A stretch of 64,000 bases of DNA, from the NCBI GenBank assembly GCA_022376925.1, contig JAIOJX010000004.1, positions 127,807,123 to 127,871,122 of the forward strand, given 5' to 3'. The number at the start of each line of letters is the position of its first letter. The first letter of the stretch is position 1. Below the pieces are notes generated by a model, which worked only from the letters and a program-made list of their open reading frames with translations, searched no databases and had not been told where the DNA came from. This document shows, piece by piece, positions 1 through 10,372 of the stretch. Position numbers and translations under genes: made by a program. Origin of the DNA: Tragulus kanchil (lineage: Eukaryota; Chordata; Mammalia; Artiodactyla; Tragulidae).

Positions 1-916
1 GGTCATAATGCATGAGTTTTTTGATGTGTTGTTGAATTCTGTTTGCTAGGATTTTGTTGAGGATTTGGGCATCCAAATTCGTCAGTGAAATTGGTCTATA
101 ATTTTCTTTTTTTGTGTAGTCTTTGCCTGGTTTTAGTGTCAGAGTGATGGTGGCCTTGTGGAATGTGTTTGAAAGTGTCCCTTCCTGTGCAATTTTTTGA
201 AAGAGTTTTAGAAGGACAGGCATTAGTTCTTCTTTAAATGTTTGCTAGAATTCACCCGTGAAGCCATCTGGCCCTAGGCTTTTATTTTGGGTTAGATTTT
301 TGATCACAGATTTGATTTCTGAGTTTGTGATTGGGTTGTTCATAGTTTCTGTTTATTCCTGGTTCAGTCTTGGAAGATTAATCTTCTCCAAGAAGCTGTC
401 CATTTCCTCCAGGTTGTCCAGTTTGTTGCCATATAGTTGTTTATAATAGTCTCTTATAATCCTTTGGATTTCTGCATGATCTGTTGTAATCTCTCTGTTT
501 TCATTTTTGATTTTGTTGATCTGGTTCTTCTTTTTTTCTTGATGAGTCTGGCCATCAGTCTGTTGATTTTGTTTATCTTTTTGAAGAACCAGCTTTTAGT
601 TTTATTTATCTTTACTATTGTTTCTTTCATTTCTTTTTCATTTATTTCTGCTCTGATCGTTATGATTTCTGTTCTTCTGCTAACTTTGGGGTATTTTTGT
701 TCTTCTTTCTCCAGTTGTATTAAGCATAGAGTTAGGTCATCTGTTTGATATTTTTCTTGTTTCTTAAGGTAGGATTGTATTGCTATAAATTTCCCTCTTA
801 GAACTGCTTTTGCAGTATCCCGTAGGTTTTGCACTATTGTGTGTTCATTGTCATTTTATTCTAGGAATTTATTTATTTCTCCTTTGATTTGCTCAGTAAT
901 CAGTTTGTTTTTAGGT
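1..916 (-). pseudogene. Second copy of L1 ORF2 linker and start of RT
   Basis: This block repeats the ORF2 linker and RT start found at 917-1809, offset 893 bp. The linker frame is at 834-454 and differs from its twin by its last residue and little else. On the minus strand the RT start is therefore followed by the linker again, an order no L1 has. The sequence from 23 down to 1 continues true RT-side sequence. It should be treated as the same locus counted twice, not as a second element. Confidence 0.88.
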
Positions 917-1809
917 ATGTGTTGTTGAATTCTGTTTGCTAGGATTTTGTTGAGGATTTGGGCATCCAAATTCGTCAGTGAAATTGGTCTATAATTTTCT
1001 TTTTTTGTGTAGTCTTTGCCTGGTTTTAGTGTCAGAGTGATGGTGGCCTTGTGGAATGTGTTTGAAAGTGTCCCTTCCTGTGCAATTTTTTGAAAGAGTT
1101 TTAGAAGGACAGGCATTAGTTCTTCTTTAAATGTTTGCTAGAATTCACCCGTGAAGCCATCTGGCCCTAGGCTTTTATTTTGGGTTAGATTTTTGATCAC
1201 AGATTTGATTTCTGAGTTTGTGATTGGGTTGTTCATAGTTTCTGTTTATTCCTGGTTCAGTCTTGGAAGATTAATCTTCTCCAAGAAGCTGTCCATTTCC
1301 TCCAGGTTGTCCAGTTTGTTGCCATATAGTTGTTTATAATAGTCTCTTATACTCCTTTGGATTTCTGCATGATCTGTTGTAATCTCTCTGTTTTCATTTT
1401 TGATTTTGTTGATCTGGTTCTTCTTTTTTTCTTGATGAGTCTGGCCATCAGTCTGTTGATTTTGTTTATCTTTTTGAAGAACCAGCTTTTAGTTTTATTT
1501 ATCTTTACTATTGTTTCTTTCATTTCTTTTTCATTTATTTCTGCTCTGATCGTTATGATTTCTGTTCTTCTGCTAACTTTGGGGTATTTTTGTTCTTCTT
1601 TCTCCAGTTGTATTAAGCATAGAGTTAGGTCATCTGTTTGATATTTTTCTTGTTTCTTAAGGTAGGATTGTATTGCTATAAATTTCCCTCTTAGAACTGC
1701 TTTTGCAGTATCCCGTAGGTTTTGCACTATTGTGTGTTCATTGTCATTTTATTCTAGGAATTTATTTATTTCTCCTTTGATTTGCTCAGTAATCAGTTTG
1801 TTTTTAGGT
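24..1809 (+). repeat. Direct duplication 1 (24-916 / 917-1809, unit 893 bp)
   Basis: Near-identical adjacent copies inside L1 ORF2. The junction carries a 10-bp shared string, ATGTGTTGTT, at 24-33, 917-926 and 1810-1819. One clear substitution is A459 versus C1352. It is the shortest of the 23 units. Confidence 0.95.
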
Positions 1810-2490
1810 ATGTGTTGTTTAATCTCCATGTGCTTGTGTTTTTAGCAGTTTTGTTCCTGCAGTTGATCTCTAGTCTCATTGCATTGTGGTCAAAGAAGCT
1901 GGTTGATATAATTTCAGTTTTCTTGAATTTATTGAGGTTTAATTTGTGGCCCAAGATTTGGTCTATCCTGGAGAATGTTCCATGGTCACTTGAGAAGAAA
2001 GTGTATTCTGCTTTTGAATGGAAGGTCCTAAAGATATCAATGAGGTCCATCTCTTCTAGTGTGTCATTTAAGGCTTGTCTTTATTAATTTTCTGTTTTGA
2101 GGATCTGTCCATTGGTATGAGAGGAGTGTTAAAGTCTCCTACTATTATTGTGTTAGTGTTGATGTCTTCTTTTATATCTGAAAGTGTTTGTCTTATGTAT
2201 GGGGGTGCTCCTGTGTTGGGTGCATAGATATTTATGATCGTTATGTCTTCTTCTTGGATCGATCCCTTGATCACTATGTAGTGTCCTGCCTTGTCTCTTC
2301 TAACCTTCTTTATTTTGAGGTCTGTTTTGTCTGATATGAGGATTGCTACTCCAGCTTCCTTTTGATTTCTGTTTGCATGGAATATCTTTTTCCATCCCCT
2401 CACTTTTAGTCTATGAGTGTCTCTAGGTCTGAAGTGGGTTTCTTGTTGGCAGCATATGTATGGGTCGTGTTTTTGAATCCATTCAGCCAC
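917..2490 (-). pseudogene. L1 ORF2 fragment: endonuclease, linker, start of RT (broken)
   Basis: ORF2p is the L1 endonuclease and reverse transcriptase that nicks target DNA and primes reverse transcription. The endonuclease is read at 2490-2068 with YICCQQETHF (the glutamate motif), INIYAPN and VGDFNTPL. A frameshift moves it to 2050-1793, which holds SDHGTFSRID and the FFDHNAMRLEI histidine motif. The linker follows at 1727-1347 ([10 protein letters not shown]). The start of RT with YRPISLTN is at 1116-917. Stops and frameshifts separate the blocks. The reading frame at 1116-856 crosses the duplication junction at 916/917, so its last part is a repeat of upstream linker sequence and not true ORF2. 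Confidence 0.9.
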
Positions 2491-2624
2491 TCTGTGTCTT
2501 TTGGTTGGGCATTTAGTCCATTTACATTCAAAGTAATTATTGATACAAATGATCCTATTGTCATCTCAGATGTTATGATGGTTTGGTTTTATAGATCTTC
2601 TTCTTCTTCTCTTATACTTGTTGT

Positions 2625-3477
2625 CTATATAAGTCCCTTTAACACTTGTTGTAAGGCTGGTTTGGTGTTACTAAAGTCTTTTAATTTTTGCATATCTGTA
2701 AATCTTTTGATTTCTCCGTCAATTTTGAATGAGATCCTTGAAGGGTAGAGTATTCTTGGTTTCAGATTTTTCTGTTTCAGAGCTTTAAATGTGTCTTGCC
2801 ATTCCCTTCTGGCCTGTAGAGTTTCTGTGGAAAGATCAGCTGTTAAACGTATGGGGTTTCCTTTGTATGTTGCTAGTTGCTTTCCCCTTGCTGCTTTGAG
2901 AATTCTGTCTTTGTGTTTAATTTGTGTTAGCTTATTTGATATGTGTCTTGGTGTGTTTCTTCTCAGGTTTATCCTGTATGGTACTCCTTGTGCTTCTTGG
3001 ACTTGATTGACTATTTCTTTTTCCATGTTGGGGAAATTTTCAACTACAATCTCTTCAAATTTTTTTTCATATCCTTTCTTTTTTATTTCTACTGGAACCC
3101 CTATAATTCGAATATTGGTGCGTTTGATATTATCCCAGAGGTTTCTGAGACTATCCTCTGCTCTTTGCATTCTTTGAGCTTGATTCTGTTCTTCAGAAGT
3201 TACTTCCACCATTCTATCTTCCAGCTCACTTATCTGGTTTTCTGCCTCAGACACTCTGCTCTTGATTCCTTCTATAGTATTTTTAAGTTCAGCTATTGAG
3301 TTTTTTGTCTCTGTTTGTTGTTTTTTAAAGTTCTTGTATTTCTTGCAATTTCTCTAAAATTCTGTTTTTGGAGTTTTGGGTCATCATTGCTATCATTCTT
3401 CTGAACTCACTTTCAGAAAGTTTGTCTAATTCTTCCTCGTTTATTTGGGCTTGTGTGTTTGTAGATTGTTCCTTCAT
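2625..3477 (-). pseudogene. L1 ORF1 (RNA-binding chaperone), frameshifted
   Basis: ORF1p coats L1 RNA and is needed for retrotransposition. The likely start is the ATG at 3477; the frame from there (MKEQSTNTQAQ..) encodes a charged, coiled-coil-like N terminus. It hits a stop at an A/T run near 3321-3330, then a second frame continues from 3254 to a stop at 2625 (209 codons from an internal Met). That part has the heptad-like ISELEDRM segment, the RRM signature NIRIIGVPVE at residues 46-55, and a C-terminal RILYPSRISF motif near residue 168. The same stop occurs in the duplicate copy, so it is a real lesion. Confidence 0.9.
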
Positions 3478-5118
3478 TTGTGCAGTATTTCTCTGCCATT
3501 TCATTGTTATTATTAATTTTTTTAACTAATTATGTTTGGACTTTCATTTTCCCAGAGATTGGGTTATGTCCGTGTGTTTGTTGTTTGGATGAGGTGTCTT
3601 ATTCTGGGTGATGCTCGTGGTTGAGTGATGTCAGGACTTGCATACAAGTGTTTGCCTTTGTTGGGGTTCTCGCTGTTTAATGCTCTCTAGTGTTAGGCGT
3701 TCTCTGGTACTGTAGGGTTTTTGGAGCCAGTGCTCCCTCCCTAAAGTCCCTGGGCCTGTTACCTGCCCAGGGAATGAAGATTTCATGGCTGCTTTGTTAT
3801 GGCATTAAATGGTATTAAAACATATATATGCAAATGAGAAATAGAAGGTATACCTTTGACAAAATGGCAATTAAAATATCATGCAAATACTGTCTAGTGT
3901 ACTGTATTATACACACTAACATATACAGTCATAGCATAACCCAAACATTCCAACAAAAAATACGGTATAATACATTAGCAAAAAAAAGGCAAATAGAGAA
4001 AATTCGCTTGCTGCTTTGAGAATTCTGTCTTTGTGTTTAATTTGTGTTAGCTTATTTGATATGTGTCTTGGTGTGTTTCTTCTCAGGTTTATCCTGTATG
4101 GTACTCCTTGTGCTTCTTGGACTTGATTGACTATTTCTTTTTCCATGTTGGGGAAATTTTCAACTACAATCTCTTCAAATTTTTTTTCATATCCTTTCTT
4201 TTTTATTTCTACTGGAACCCCTATAATTCGAATATTGGTGCATTTGATATTATCCCAGAGGTTTCTGAGACTATCCTCTGCTCTTTGCATTCTTTGAGCT
4301 TGATTCTGTTCTTCAGAAGTTACTTCCACCATTCTATCTTCCAGCTCACTTATCTGGTTTTCTGCCTCAGACACTCTGCTCTTGATTCCTTCTATAGTAT
4401 TTTTAAGTTCAGCTATTGAGTTTTTTGTCTCTGTTTGTTGTTTTTTAAAGTTCTTGTATTTCTTGCAATTTCTCTAAAATTCTGTTTTTGGAGTTTTGGG
4501 TCATCATTGCTATCATTCTTCTGAACTCACTTTCAGAAAGTTTGTCTAATTCTTCCTCGTTTATTTGGGCTTGTGTGTTTGTAGATTGTTCCTTCATTTG
4601 TGCAGTATTTCTCTGCCATTTCATTGTTATTATTAATTTTTTTAACTAATTATGTTTGGACTTTCATTTTCCCAGAGATTGGGTTATGTCCGTGTGTTTG
4701 TTGTTTGGATGAGGTGTCTTATTCTGGGTGATGCTCGTGGTTGAGTGATGTCAGGACTTGCATACAAGTGTTTGCCTTTGTTGGGGTTCTCGCTGTTTAA
4801 TGCTCTCTAGTGTTAGGCGTTCTCTGGTACTGTAGGGTTTTTGGAGCCAGTGCTCCCTCCCTAAAGTCCCTGGGCCTGTTACCTGCCCAGGGAATGAAGA
4901 TTTCATGGCTGCTTTGTTATGGCATTAAATGGTATTAAAACATATATATGCAAATGAGAAATAGAAGGTATACCTTTGACAAAATGGCAATTAAAATATC
5001 ATGCAAATACTGTCTAGTGTACTGTATTATACACACTAACATATACAGTCATAGCATAACCCAAACATTCCAACAAAAAATACGGTATAATACATTAGCA
5101 CGGCAAATAGAGAAAATC
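2887..5118 (+). repeat. Direct duplication 2 (2887-4006 / 4007-5118, unit 1120 bp)
   Basis: It spans L1 ORF1 and 5' region. The first copy ends with an expanded A run (GCAAAAAAAAGG versus GCACGG in the second) just before the junction. Interior difference G3121/A4241. Confidence 0.95.
4007..4597 (-). pseudogene. Duplicate 5' half of L1 ORF1
   Basis: This repeats the first part of ORF1 at offset 1120 and stops abruptly at the junction at 4006/4007, where the frame (4374-3916) runs into L1 5'-region sequence. The N-terminal residues match the first copy except for one change (KRTNIR versus KCTNIR), caused by a G/A difference at 3121/4241. There is no C-terminal domain. It arises from the second window-wide duplication and is not an independent gene. 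Confidence 0.87.
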
Positions 5119-5940
5119 AAGAATGATATCTACCAGTTAAAAACCAAACTAACTAAGTTAAGGCACAAATTGGAGAGCAATGCTGCTCAACTGGGGATAA
5201 GGCAATGAGAGCAAACCAGACTGAGAAATATGGTAGAGGAAGGGAAAAAGAGAAAGAGAGGATAGAGGAGAAATAGAGAATAATAATGCAAACTTAAATA
5301 TAGGAGATAAAGATTTTTATGTATTAGAGTTTAGTGCTGTAGGAAAAGAGCAGCAGAGGAAGCAAAGAAAGCAAAGAGATAATTGTAGAAGAAGTAATAA
5401 TACATATAAAAAATTAAAAAATTAAAACAGATAAATATATAGAAAAATATAGAAAAACAAAGCAAAAATAACAAAAACAAATAAAACCCCCACAGGACAA
5501 CACAAGGCCAATGAAGAATCAGAAGTATTTAACCAAAATAAAGTGTGTGGTTTAAAGCAAAAAACAAAAAAAAAATTTAAAGAAAGGAGGTGTGGGAGGG
5601 GGAAAAAAGAAAAAAAAAGGTCCAGCAGTAAATCTAGCTCCAGTCACAAAGGAAAAACAGTGAATGTTTATGTTCTTCTGTCTCTTGCTGACTATTTAGG
5701 AATTATCAGTCTTTTTCTTACCTCTGGTAATGGTGGGATCTGGAGGCCTCTTTTAGGGTTTTGTCAATTTCTGCCAATTTCAGAACTGAAAGGCACACTC
5801 AGGCTGGCCCTGTCAGTTTCTTTATCATTAATCCAGTTACCTTTGTTGCTGGGTGTAGCTAAGTTCCTTCCGTGTAGTTTGACCTGCAGCCAAACTACAG
5901 TTGGGGTAATAGAGTCTCTCTCACAAAGAATTTGTTTGTT
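5119..5940. other. A/G-rich then mixed L1 5' sequence, no gene
   Basis: 5215-5650 is strongly purine-rich (many GAAAA and AAAAAT strings) with a long weak frame (5543-5977) of no recognisable similarity. 5650-5940 is ordinary-composition sequence leading into the LTR-like block. It reads as part of the L1 5' region. Confidence 0.5.
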
Positions 5941-5951
5941 CACTAAAAAAA

Positions 5952-6735
5952 TGAAGAACTTGAGAGTTGTGGGTTAAGTTTTATTGGGCACATAATTAGG
6001 ACTGCAGCCCTGGAAGCAGCACCCCAGATAGCTCTGAGAGACTTCTCCAAAGAGGCAGCAGGAAGAGGGTCAGTGTTTAAGGACTTTGGTGAGTGGGGGT
6101 TCAATATCATTAAACAGTCATTTTACAAAGGGTTGCAGGTTAGTCACGAGGATCTGATGTCACCATGAGGAGACTTAGTGCTTTTCAAAATATGAGGAAA
6201 TGCAAGGATTGAGATAATAAAATCTGTTCCTAAAAGCATCCACCTATCTAAAGACCTGCCCCACCAGATTCCTTTGGAGTGCCTCTACCCCCACCCTGAT
6301 CTCTATCAGAGGGTATTGAAGGTCAGCAGCTCTCAACAGCACAGGGTCTCAGCCTCACCCTGATCTCCTTCAGGAGGTATTGAAGGTCAGCAGCTCTCAA
6401 CAGCATGGGGTCTGGTCTCTGCAGAGGCAGACGGCAAATGTCCTTGTTGTCCAGACATTGGCAATGTAATTGGTAAATGCCAGTTTGTAGTTGACACTTC
6501 CCACGTGCTCTATGAGAAGCACTTTCGCAGTATCCCTGACCCTATTGAACACCACCAATGAACCCCGCCACCTCCAGAGACTTCAGAATACTCAGCGGTG
6601 AGTCTGGTTCAGTCTCATGTGGGATTGCTGTTGCCCTCTCCTGGATCTCACTGCGCGCAGTCTCCAGTCCTACTCGGCGGCTCAATGATCGGGTTAATGA
6701 TAACCTTCTTCAAAAGAAATTAAGTGCAACACATT
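5952..6735 (-). mobile_element. LTR-like segment inside the L1 5' region (tentative)
   Basis: Read on the minus strand this about 0.8 kb block ends with an AATAAA polyadenylation signal near 5977-5983, followed within about 25 bases by a CA-ended pyrimidine-rich stretch, as LTRs do. It could be an endogenous retroviral solo LTR inserted in the L1 5' region. It could equally be ordinary L1 5' UTR of an unfamiliar subfamily. I could not identify target-site duplications, no retroviral genes are present, and the start is uncertain. Part of it recurs at 7252-7825 through duplication. Confidence 0.35.
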
Positions 6736-8325
6736 CTTTCTGAGGACTGCTCAAGGGCACTTCTGGCTTAAGGAGGCACTTGGACCCTCTAAAGCAGGTC
6801 TGGCTCAGTCCCTTGTGGGGTCACTGCTCCTTTCTCGGATCTTGGTGTGTAACAGGCTTTGCATATTTGGCCCACCCAGCCTCTCTGGCAGGTTTGAGGT
6901 TTGACTTTTAAAAGTGCAATTGTGCCCCTCCTACCGTCTTGTTGTGGCTTCTCCTTTGCTCTTGGATGTGGGGTATCTTTTTTGTGATCAGATCCAGCCT
7001 CCTCCTCAATGGTTTTACAGGAACTAGTTGCAATTCTGGCGATTTTGCAAGAAAGATGAGTGCACCTCCTTCTATGCTGCCATTTTAGCTCCACCGCTTT
7101 TGAATTCTTTTTTTTTTTTAATTTTTTTCTTTTCCCAATCATTCCTCTTTTATTTTTTAATGTATATTTATTTTCATCCATCTTTTTATTCTTTGGCATG
7201 TGTGGACCTCCCATTGCATTCGCCTCTCTCACTGCAGGATCGAGATTGATTCACCATGAGGAGATTTAGTGCTTTTCAAAATATGAGGAAATGCAAGGAT
7301 TGAGATAATAAAATCTGTTCCTAAAAGCATCCACCTATCTAAAGACCTGCCCCACCAGATTCCTTTGGAGTGCCTCTACCCCCACCCTGATCTCTATCAG
7401 AGGGTATTGAAGGTCAGCAGCTCTCAACAGCACAGGGTCTCAGCCTCACCCTGATCTCCTTCAGGAGGTATTGAAGGTCAGCAGCTCTCAACAGCATGGG
7501 GTCTGGTCTCTGCAGAGGCAGACGGCAAATGTCCTTGTTGTCCAGACATTGGCAATGTAATTGGTAAATGCCAGTTTGTAGTTGACACTTCCCACGTGCT
7601 CTATGAGAAGCACTTTCGCAGTATCCCTGACCCTATTGAACACCACCAATGAACCCCCCACCTCCAGAGACTTCAGAATACTCAGCGGTGAGTCTGGTTC
7701 AGTCTCATGTGGGATTGCTGTTGCCCTCTCCTGGATCTCACTGCGCGCAGTCTCCAGTCCTACTCGGCGGCTCAATGATCGGGTTAATGATAACCTTCTT
7801 CAAAAGAAATTAAGTGCAACACATTCTTTCTGAGGACTGCTCAAGGGCACTTCTGGCTTAAGGAGGCACTTGGACCCTCTAAAGCAGGTCTGGCTCAGTC
7901 CCTTGTGGGGTCACTGCTCCTTTCTCGGATCTTGGTGTGTAACAGGCTTTGCATATTTGGCCCACCCAGCCTCTCTGGCAGGTTTGAGGTTTGACTTTTA
8001 AAAGTGCAATTGTGCCCCTCCTACCGTCTTGTTGTGGCTTCTCCTTTGCTCTTGGATGTGGGGTATCTTTTTTGTGATCAGATCCAGCCTCCTCCTCAAT
8101 GGTTTTACAGGAACTAGTTGCAATTCTGGCGATTTTGCAAGAAAGATGAGTGCACCTCCTTCTATGCTGCCATTTTAGCTCCACCGCTTTTGAATTCTTT
8201 TTTTTTTTTAATTTTTTTCTTTTCCCAATCATTCCTCTTTTATTTTTTAATGTATATTTATTTTCATCCATCTTTTTATTCTTTGGCATGTGTGGACCTC
8301 CCATTGCAGTGGCCTCTCTCACTGC
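6161..8325 (+). repeat. Direct duplication 3 (6161-7251 / 7252-8325, unit 1090 bp)
   Basis: It covers L1 5' region and the L1/SINE boundary. The first copy breaks down at about 7218-7251 inside the CHR-like SINE (CATTGCATTCGCC in place of CATTGCAGTGGCC, then GGATCGAGATTGATT), while the second continues into a full SINE. Confidence 0.95.
6292..6419. repeat. Two tandem 64-bp monomers
   Basis: Two consecutive units starting CACCCTGATCTC at 6292 and 6356 share GGTATTGAAGGTCAGCAGCT and CTCTCAACAGCA in the same order. They differ at several positions, so this is an old internal tandem repeat, unlike the near-identical window-wide duplications. The pair recurs at 7383-7509 through the 1090 bp duplication. 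Confidence 0.85.
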
Positions 8326-8488
8326 AGAGCACCGGCTCTGGGCACATGCACTCCAGAGCACTGGCTCCCAACTGGACACACCCGTTCAGCCTCTCCACAG
8401 CACGTGGGATCATCCTGGATCATGGATCCAACTGGTGCCCCTTGCACTGCAAGCAGGCTTTTTGCCCACTGGATCACCAGGGAAGCCC
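8265..8488 (-). mobile_element. CHR-like tRNA-derived SINE (locus 1)
   Basis: On the minus strand it begins GGGCTTCCCTGG-like (with a GATCC change), has a decayed B-box region, and ends in an A-rich tail that abuts the 5' end of the L1 at 8187. It is the most diverged of the six CHR-like loci. Duplicate copies are at 9355-9578 and, truncated, at about 7175-7240. Weak frames here are SINE read-throughs. Confidence 0.85.
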
Positions 8489-8559
8489 AAGGCTTTGATT
8501 CTTGATCTGGTATTTCCCATCTGACTGTGGGACCCTAGGTCATTGAGCGTGTCCAGACA

Positions 8560-8760
8560 CTCTTCCAATCATTTTGCATGTATTTTTTCATTTGTCCTAC
8601 CAGTCTGAGGAGATAGGATAAATTATCCTATCCTCTATTATTAGCCTCAGAGTTCATGATAACACAGAGACATTAATAACTTACCCAGGGCCACACTGCT
8701 GTGTATCTGAATGTGAACCCAGGAGGCCTGAGTGCCCATCAGGAACCACTCCACGCTTCC
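8560..8760 (-). repeat. MIR SINE
   Basis: The plus strand resembles reverse MIR: CATTTTGCATGTATTTTTTC, AGTCTGAGGAGATAGGATAA, TTATTAGCCTCAGAG, ACTTACCCAGGGCCACACTG, GTGAACCCAGGAGGCCTGAG. Copy at 9650-9850. Confidence 0.82.
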
Positions 8761-8949
8761 TGGCTGATACAAGGCTGCTTTTGAATTTGTTCATCTAAGT
8801 GGAGTTGCTGGACTGTCCTTGGTCCAGTCTGCCAACTCTGATGCTTTGCTGCCCCACCAGCACCTGGTAGAAGGTCAAAACTGAACACTGGCCTTCACCA
8901 TCAGGTGGCCATGGAAAAGTGGGTGGTCTGGCATTGCCTGGCCATGGAT

Positions 8950-8975
8950 TGATTATTATTATTATTATTATTTTT
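8950..8975. repeat. ATT simple repeat
   Basis: About seven ATT units, present again at 10040-10065 by duplication with the same unit number. Confidence 0.9.
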
Positions 8976-10372
8976 TGGATTGATTATTAAATCAAGGACT
9001 TGAGCTCAGACCAGAATGGGGGCAGGAGAACAAGGAGGGAAGACACATGAAAGTCATGACCCTGGAGGGGAGCTCTGCTCAAAAAAGTGCCCTGGCGAAA
9101 GGAAATATGTTAGTTAACCCTGTGCCCCTCTTTCTGTTTTGGCCAAACAAATGAGGACAGGGATGTGTTCAAGTCAGCAGAGATGTAGCCTAAGATGTTG
9201 ACAGGTAGGTTTTCCTGCATAAAAAAGATTGTTGTAATTTGGGGAAATAGAGCCTCACAGTGAGAGAAAAGTTTTGGCAAAAAACAAATCTCAGCTGGAT
9301 GGTGACTCAACCCCCCAATCATTCCTCTTTTATTTTTTAATGTATATTTATTTTCATCCATCTTTTTATTCTTTGGCATGTGTGGACCTCCCATTGCAGT
9401 GGCCTCTCTCACTGCAGAGCACCGGCTCTGGGCACATGCACTCCAGAGCACTGGCTCCCAACTGGACACACCCGTTCAGCCTCTCCACAGCACGTGGGAT
9501 CATCCTGGATCATGGATCCAACTGGTGCCCCTTGCACTGCAAGCAGGCTTTTTGCCCACTGGATCACCAGGGAAGCCCAAGGCTTTGATTCTTGATCTGG
9601 TATTTCCCATCTGACTGTGGGACCCTAGGTCATTGAGCGTGTCCAGACACTCTTCCAATCATTTTGCATGTATTTTTTCATTTGTCCTACCAGTCTGAGG
9701 AGATAGGATAAATTATCCTATCCTCTATTATTAGCCTCAGAGTTCATGATAACACAGAGACATTAATAACTTACCCAGGGCCACACTGCTGTGTATCTGA
9801 ATGTGAACCCAGGAGGCCTGAGTGCCCATCAGGAACCACTCCACGCTTCCTGGCTGATACAAGGCTGCTTTTGAATTTGTTCATCTAAGTGGAGTTGCTG
9901 GACTGTCCTTGGTCCAGTCTGCCAACTCTGATGCTTTGCTGCCCCACCAGCACCTGGTAGAAGGTCAAAACTGAACACTGGCCTTCACCATCAGGTGGCC
10001 ATGGAAAAGTGGGTGGTCTGGCATTGCCTGGCCATGGATTGATTATTATTATTATTATTATTTTTTGGATTGATTATTAAATCAAGGACTTGAGCTCAGA
10101 CCAGAATGGGGGCAGGAGAACAAGGAGGGAAGACACATGAAAGTCATGACCCTGGAGGGGAGCTCTGCTCAAAAAAGTGCCCTGGCGAAAGGAAATATGT
10201 TAGTTAACCCTGTGCCCCTCTTTCTGTTTTGGCCAAACAAATGAGGACAGGGATGTGTTCAAGTCAGCAGAGATGTAGCCTAAGATGTTGACAGGTAGGT
10301 TTTCCTGCATAAAAAAGATTGTTGTAATTTGGGGAAATAGAGCCTCACAGTGAGAGAAAAGTTGAAAAAATC

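Larger units (their letters stand above)
1..8187 (-). mobile_element. LINE-1 retrotransposon, 5' end present, 3' part beyond window
   Basis: The minus strand reads in L1 order: 5' region, ORF1, ORF2 endonuclease, linker, start of reverse transcriptase. It then runs off the left edge. The 5' terminus is placed at about 8187, where the minus strand begins with a GCGGTGGAG-type start followed by AAAATGG, beside the A-rich tail of a SINE. Both ORFs are broken by frameshifts and stops, so this copy is dead. Three window-wide duplications (units 893, 1120 and 1090 bp) inflate it; the collapsed length is about 5.1 kb. Family assignment rests on recognisable ORF1p and ORF2p motifs and is secure. The artiodactyl subfamily is not determined. 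Confidence 0.93.
3478..8187 (-). promoter_or_regulatory. L1 5' region (internal promoter zone), doubly duplicated
   Basis: The stretch between the L1 5' terminus and the ORF1 ATG is 4.7 kb as written, or about 2.5 kb after removing the 1120 and 1090 bp duplications. In functional L1s the 5' UTR carries an internal RNA polymerase II promoter; I see no specific binding site I can defend. On the minus strand it begins with a GC-richer block (8187-7860), followed by the LTR-like or composite block (5952-6735 and its twin), and then an A/G-rich block on the plus strand at 5215-5650. The great length suggests an insertion or a subfamily with a long 5' UTR. Confidence 0.6.
8224..10372 (+). repeat. 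Direct duplication 4 (8224-9313 / 9314-10372, unit 1090 bp)
   Basis: It contains the CHR-like SINE, a MIR and unique DNA. The first copy tail (9283-9313) is a garbled version of the second (10364-10400): AAATCTC and a GGATGGTGACTC-like string correspond to AAATCTC and GGATGTGACCTC. 8224-8325 is present three times because units 3 and 4 overlap. Confidence 0.94.

Noticed and set aside
856..1116. Minus-strand frame as an intact reverse transcriptase fragment
   Set aside because: It crosses the junction at 916/917; the last part is duplicated linker sequence, so the protein is a chimera of the artefact.
3916..4374. 152-codon minus frame as a distinct ORF1-like gene
   Set aside because: It is ORF1 cut at the junction at 4006/4007 and continued by chance into 5'-region sequence.
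6789..8379. 147- and 166-codon minus frames as coding
   Set aside because: They join SINE head, SINE A tail (a lysine-rich stretch) and L1 5' sequence, a typical read-through of repeats.
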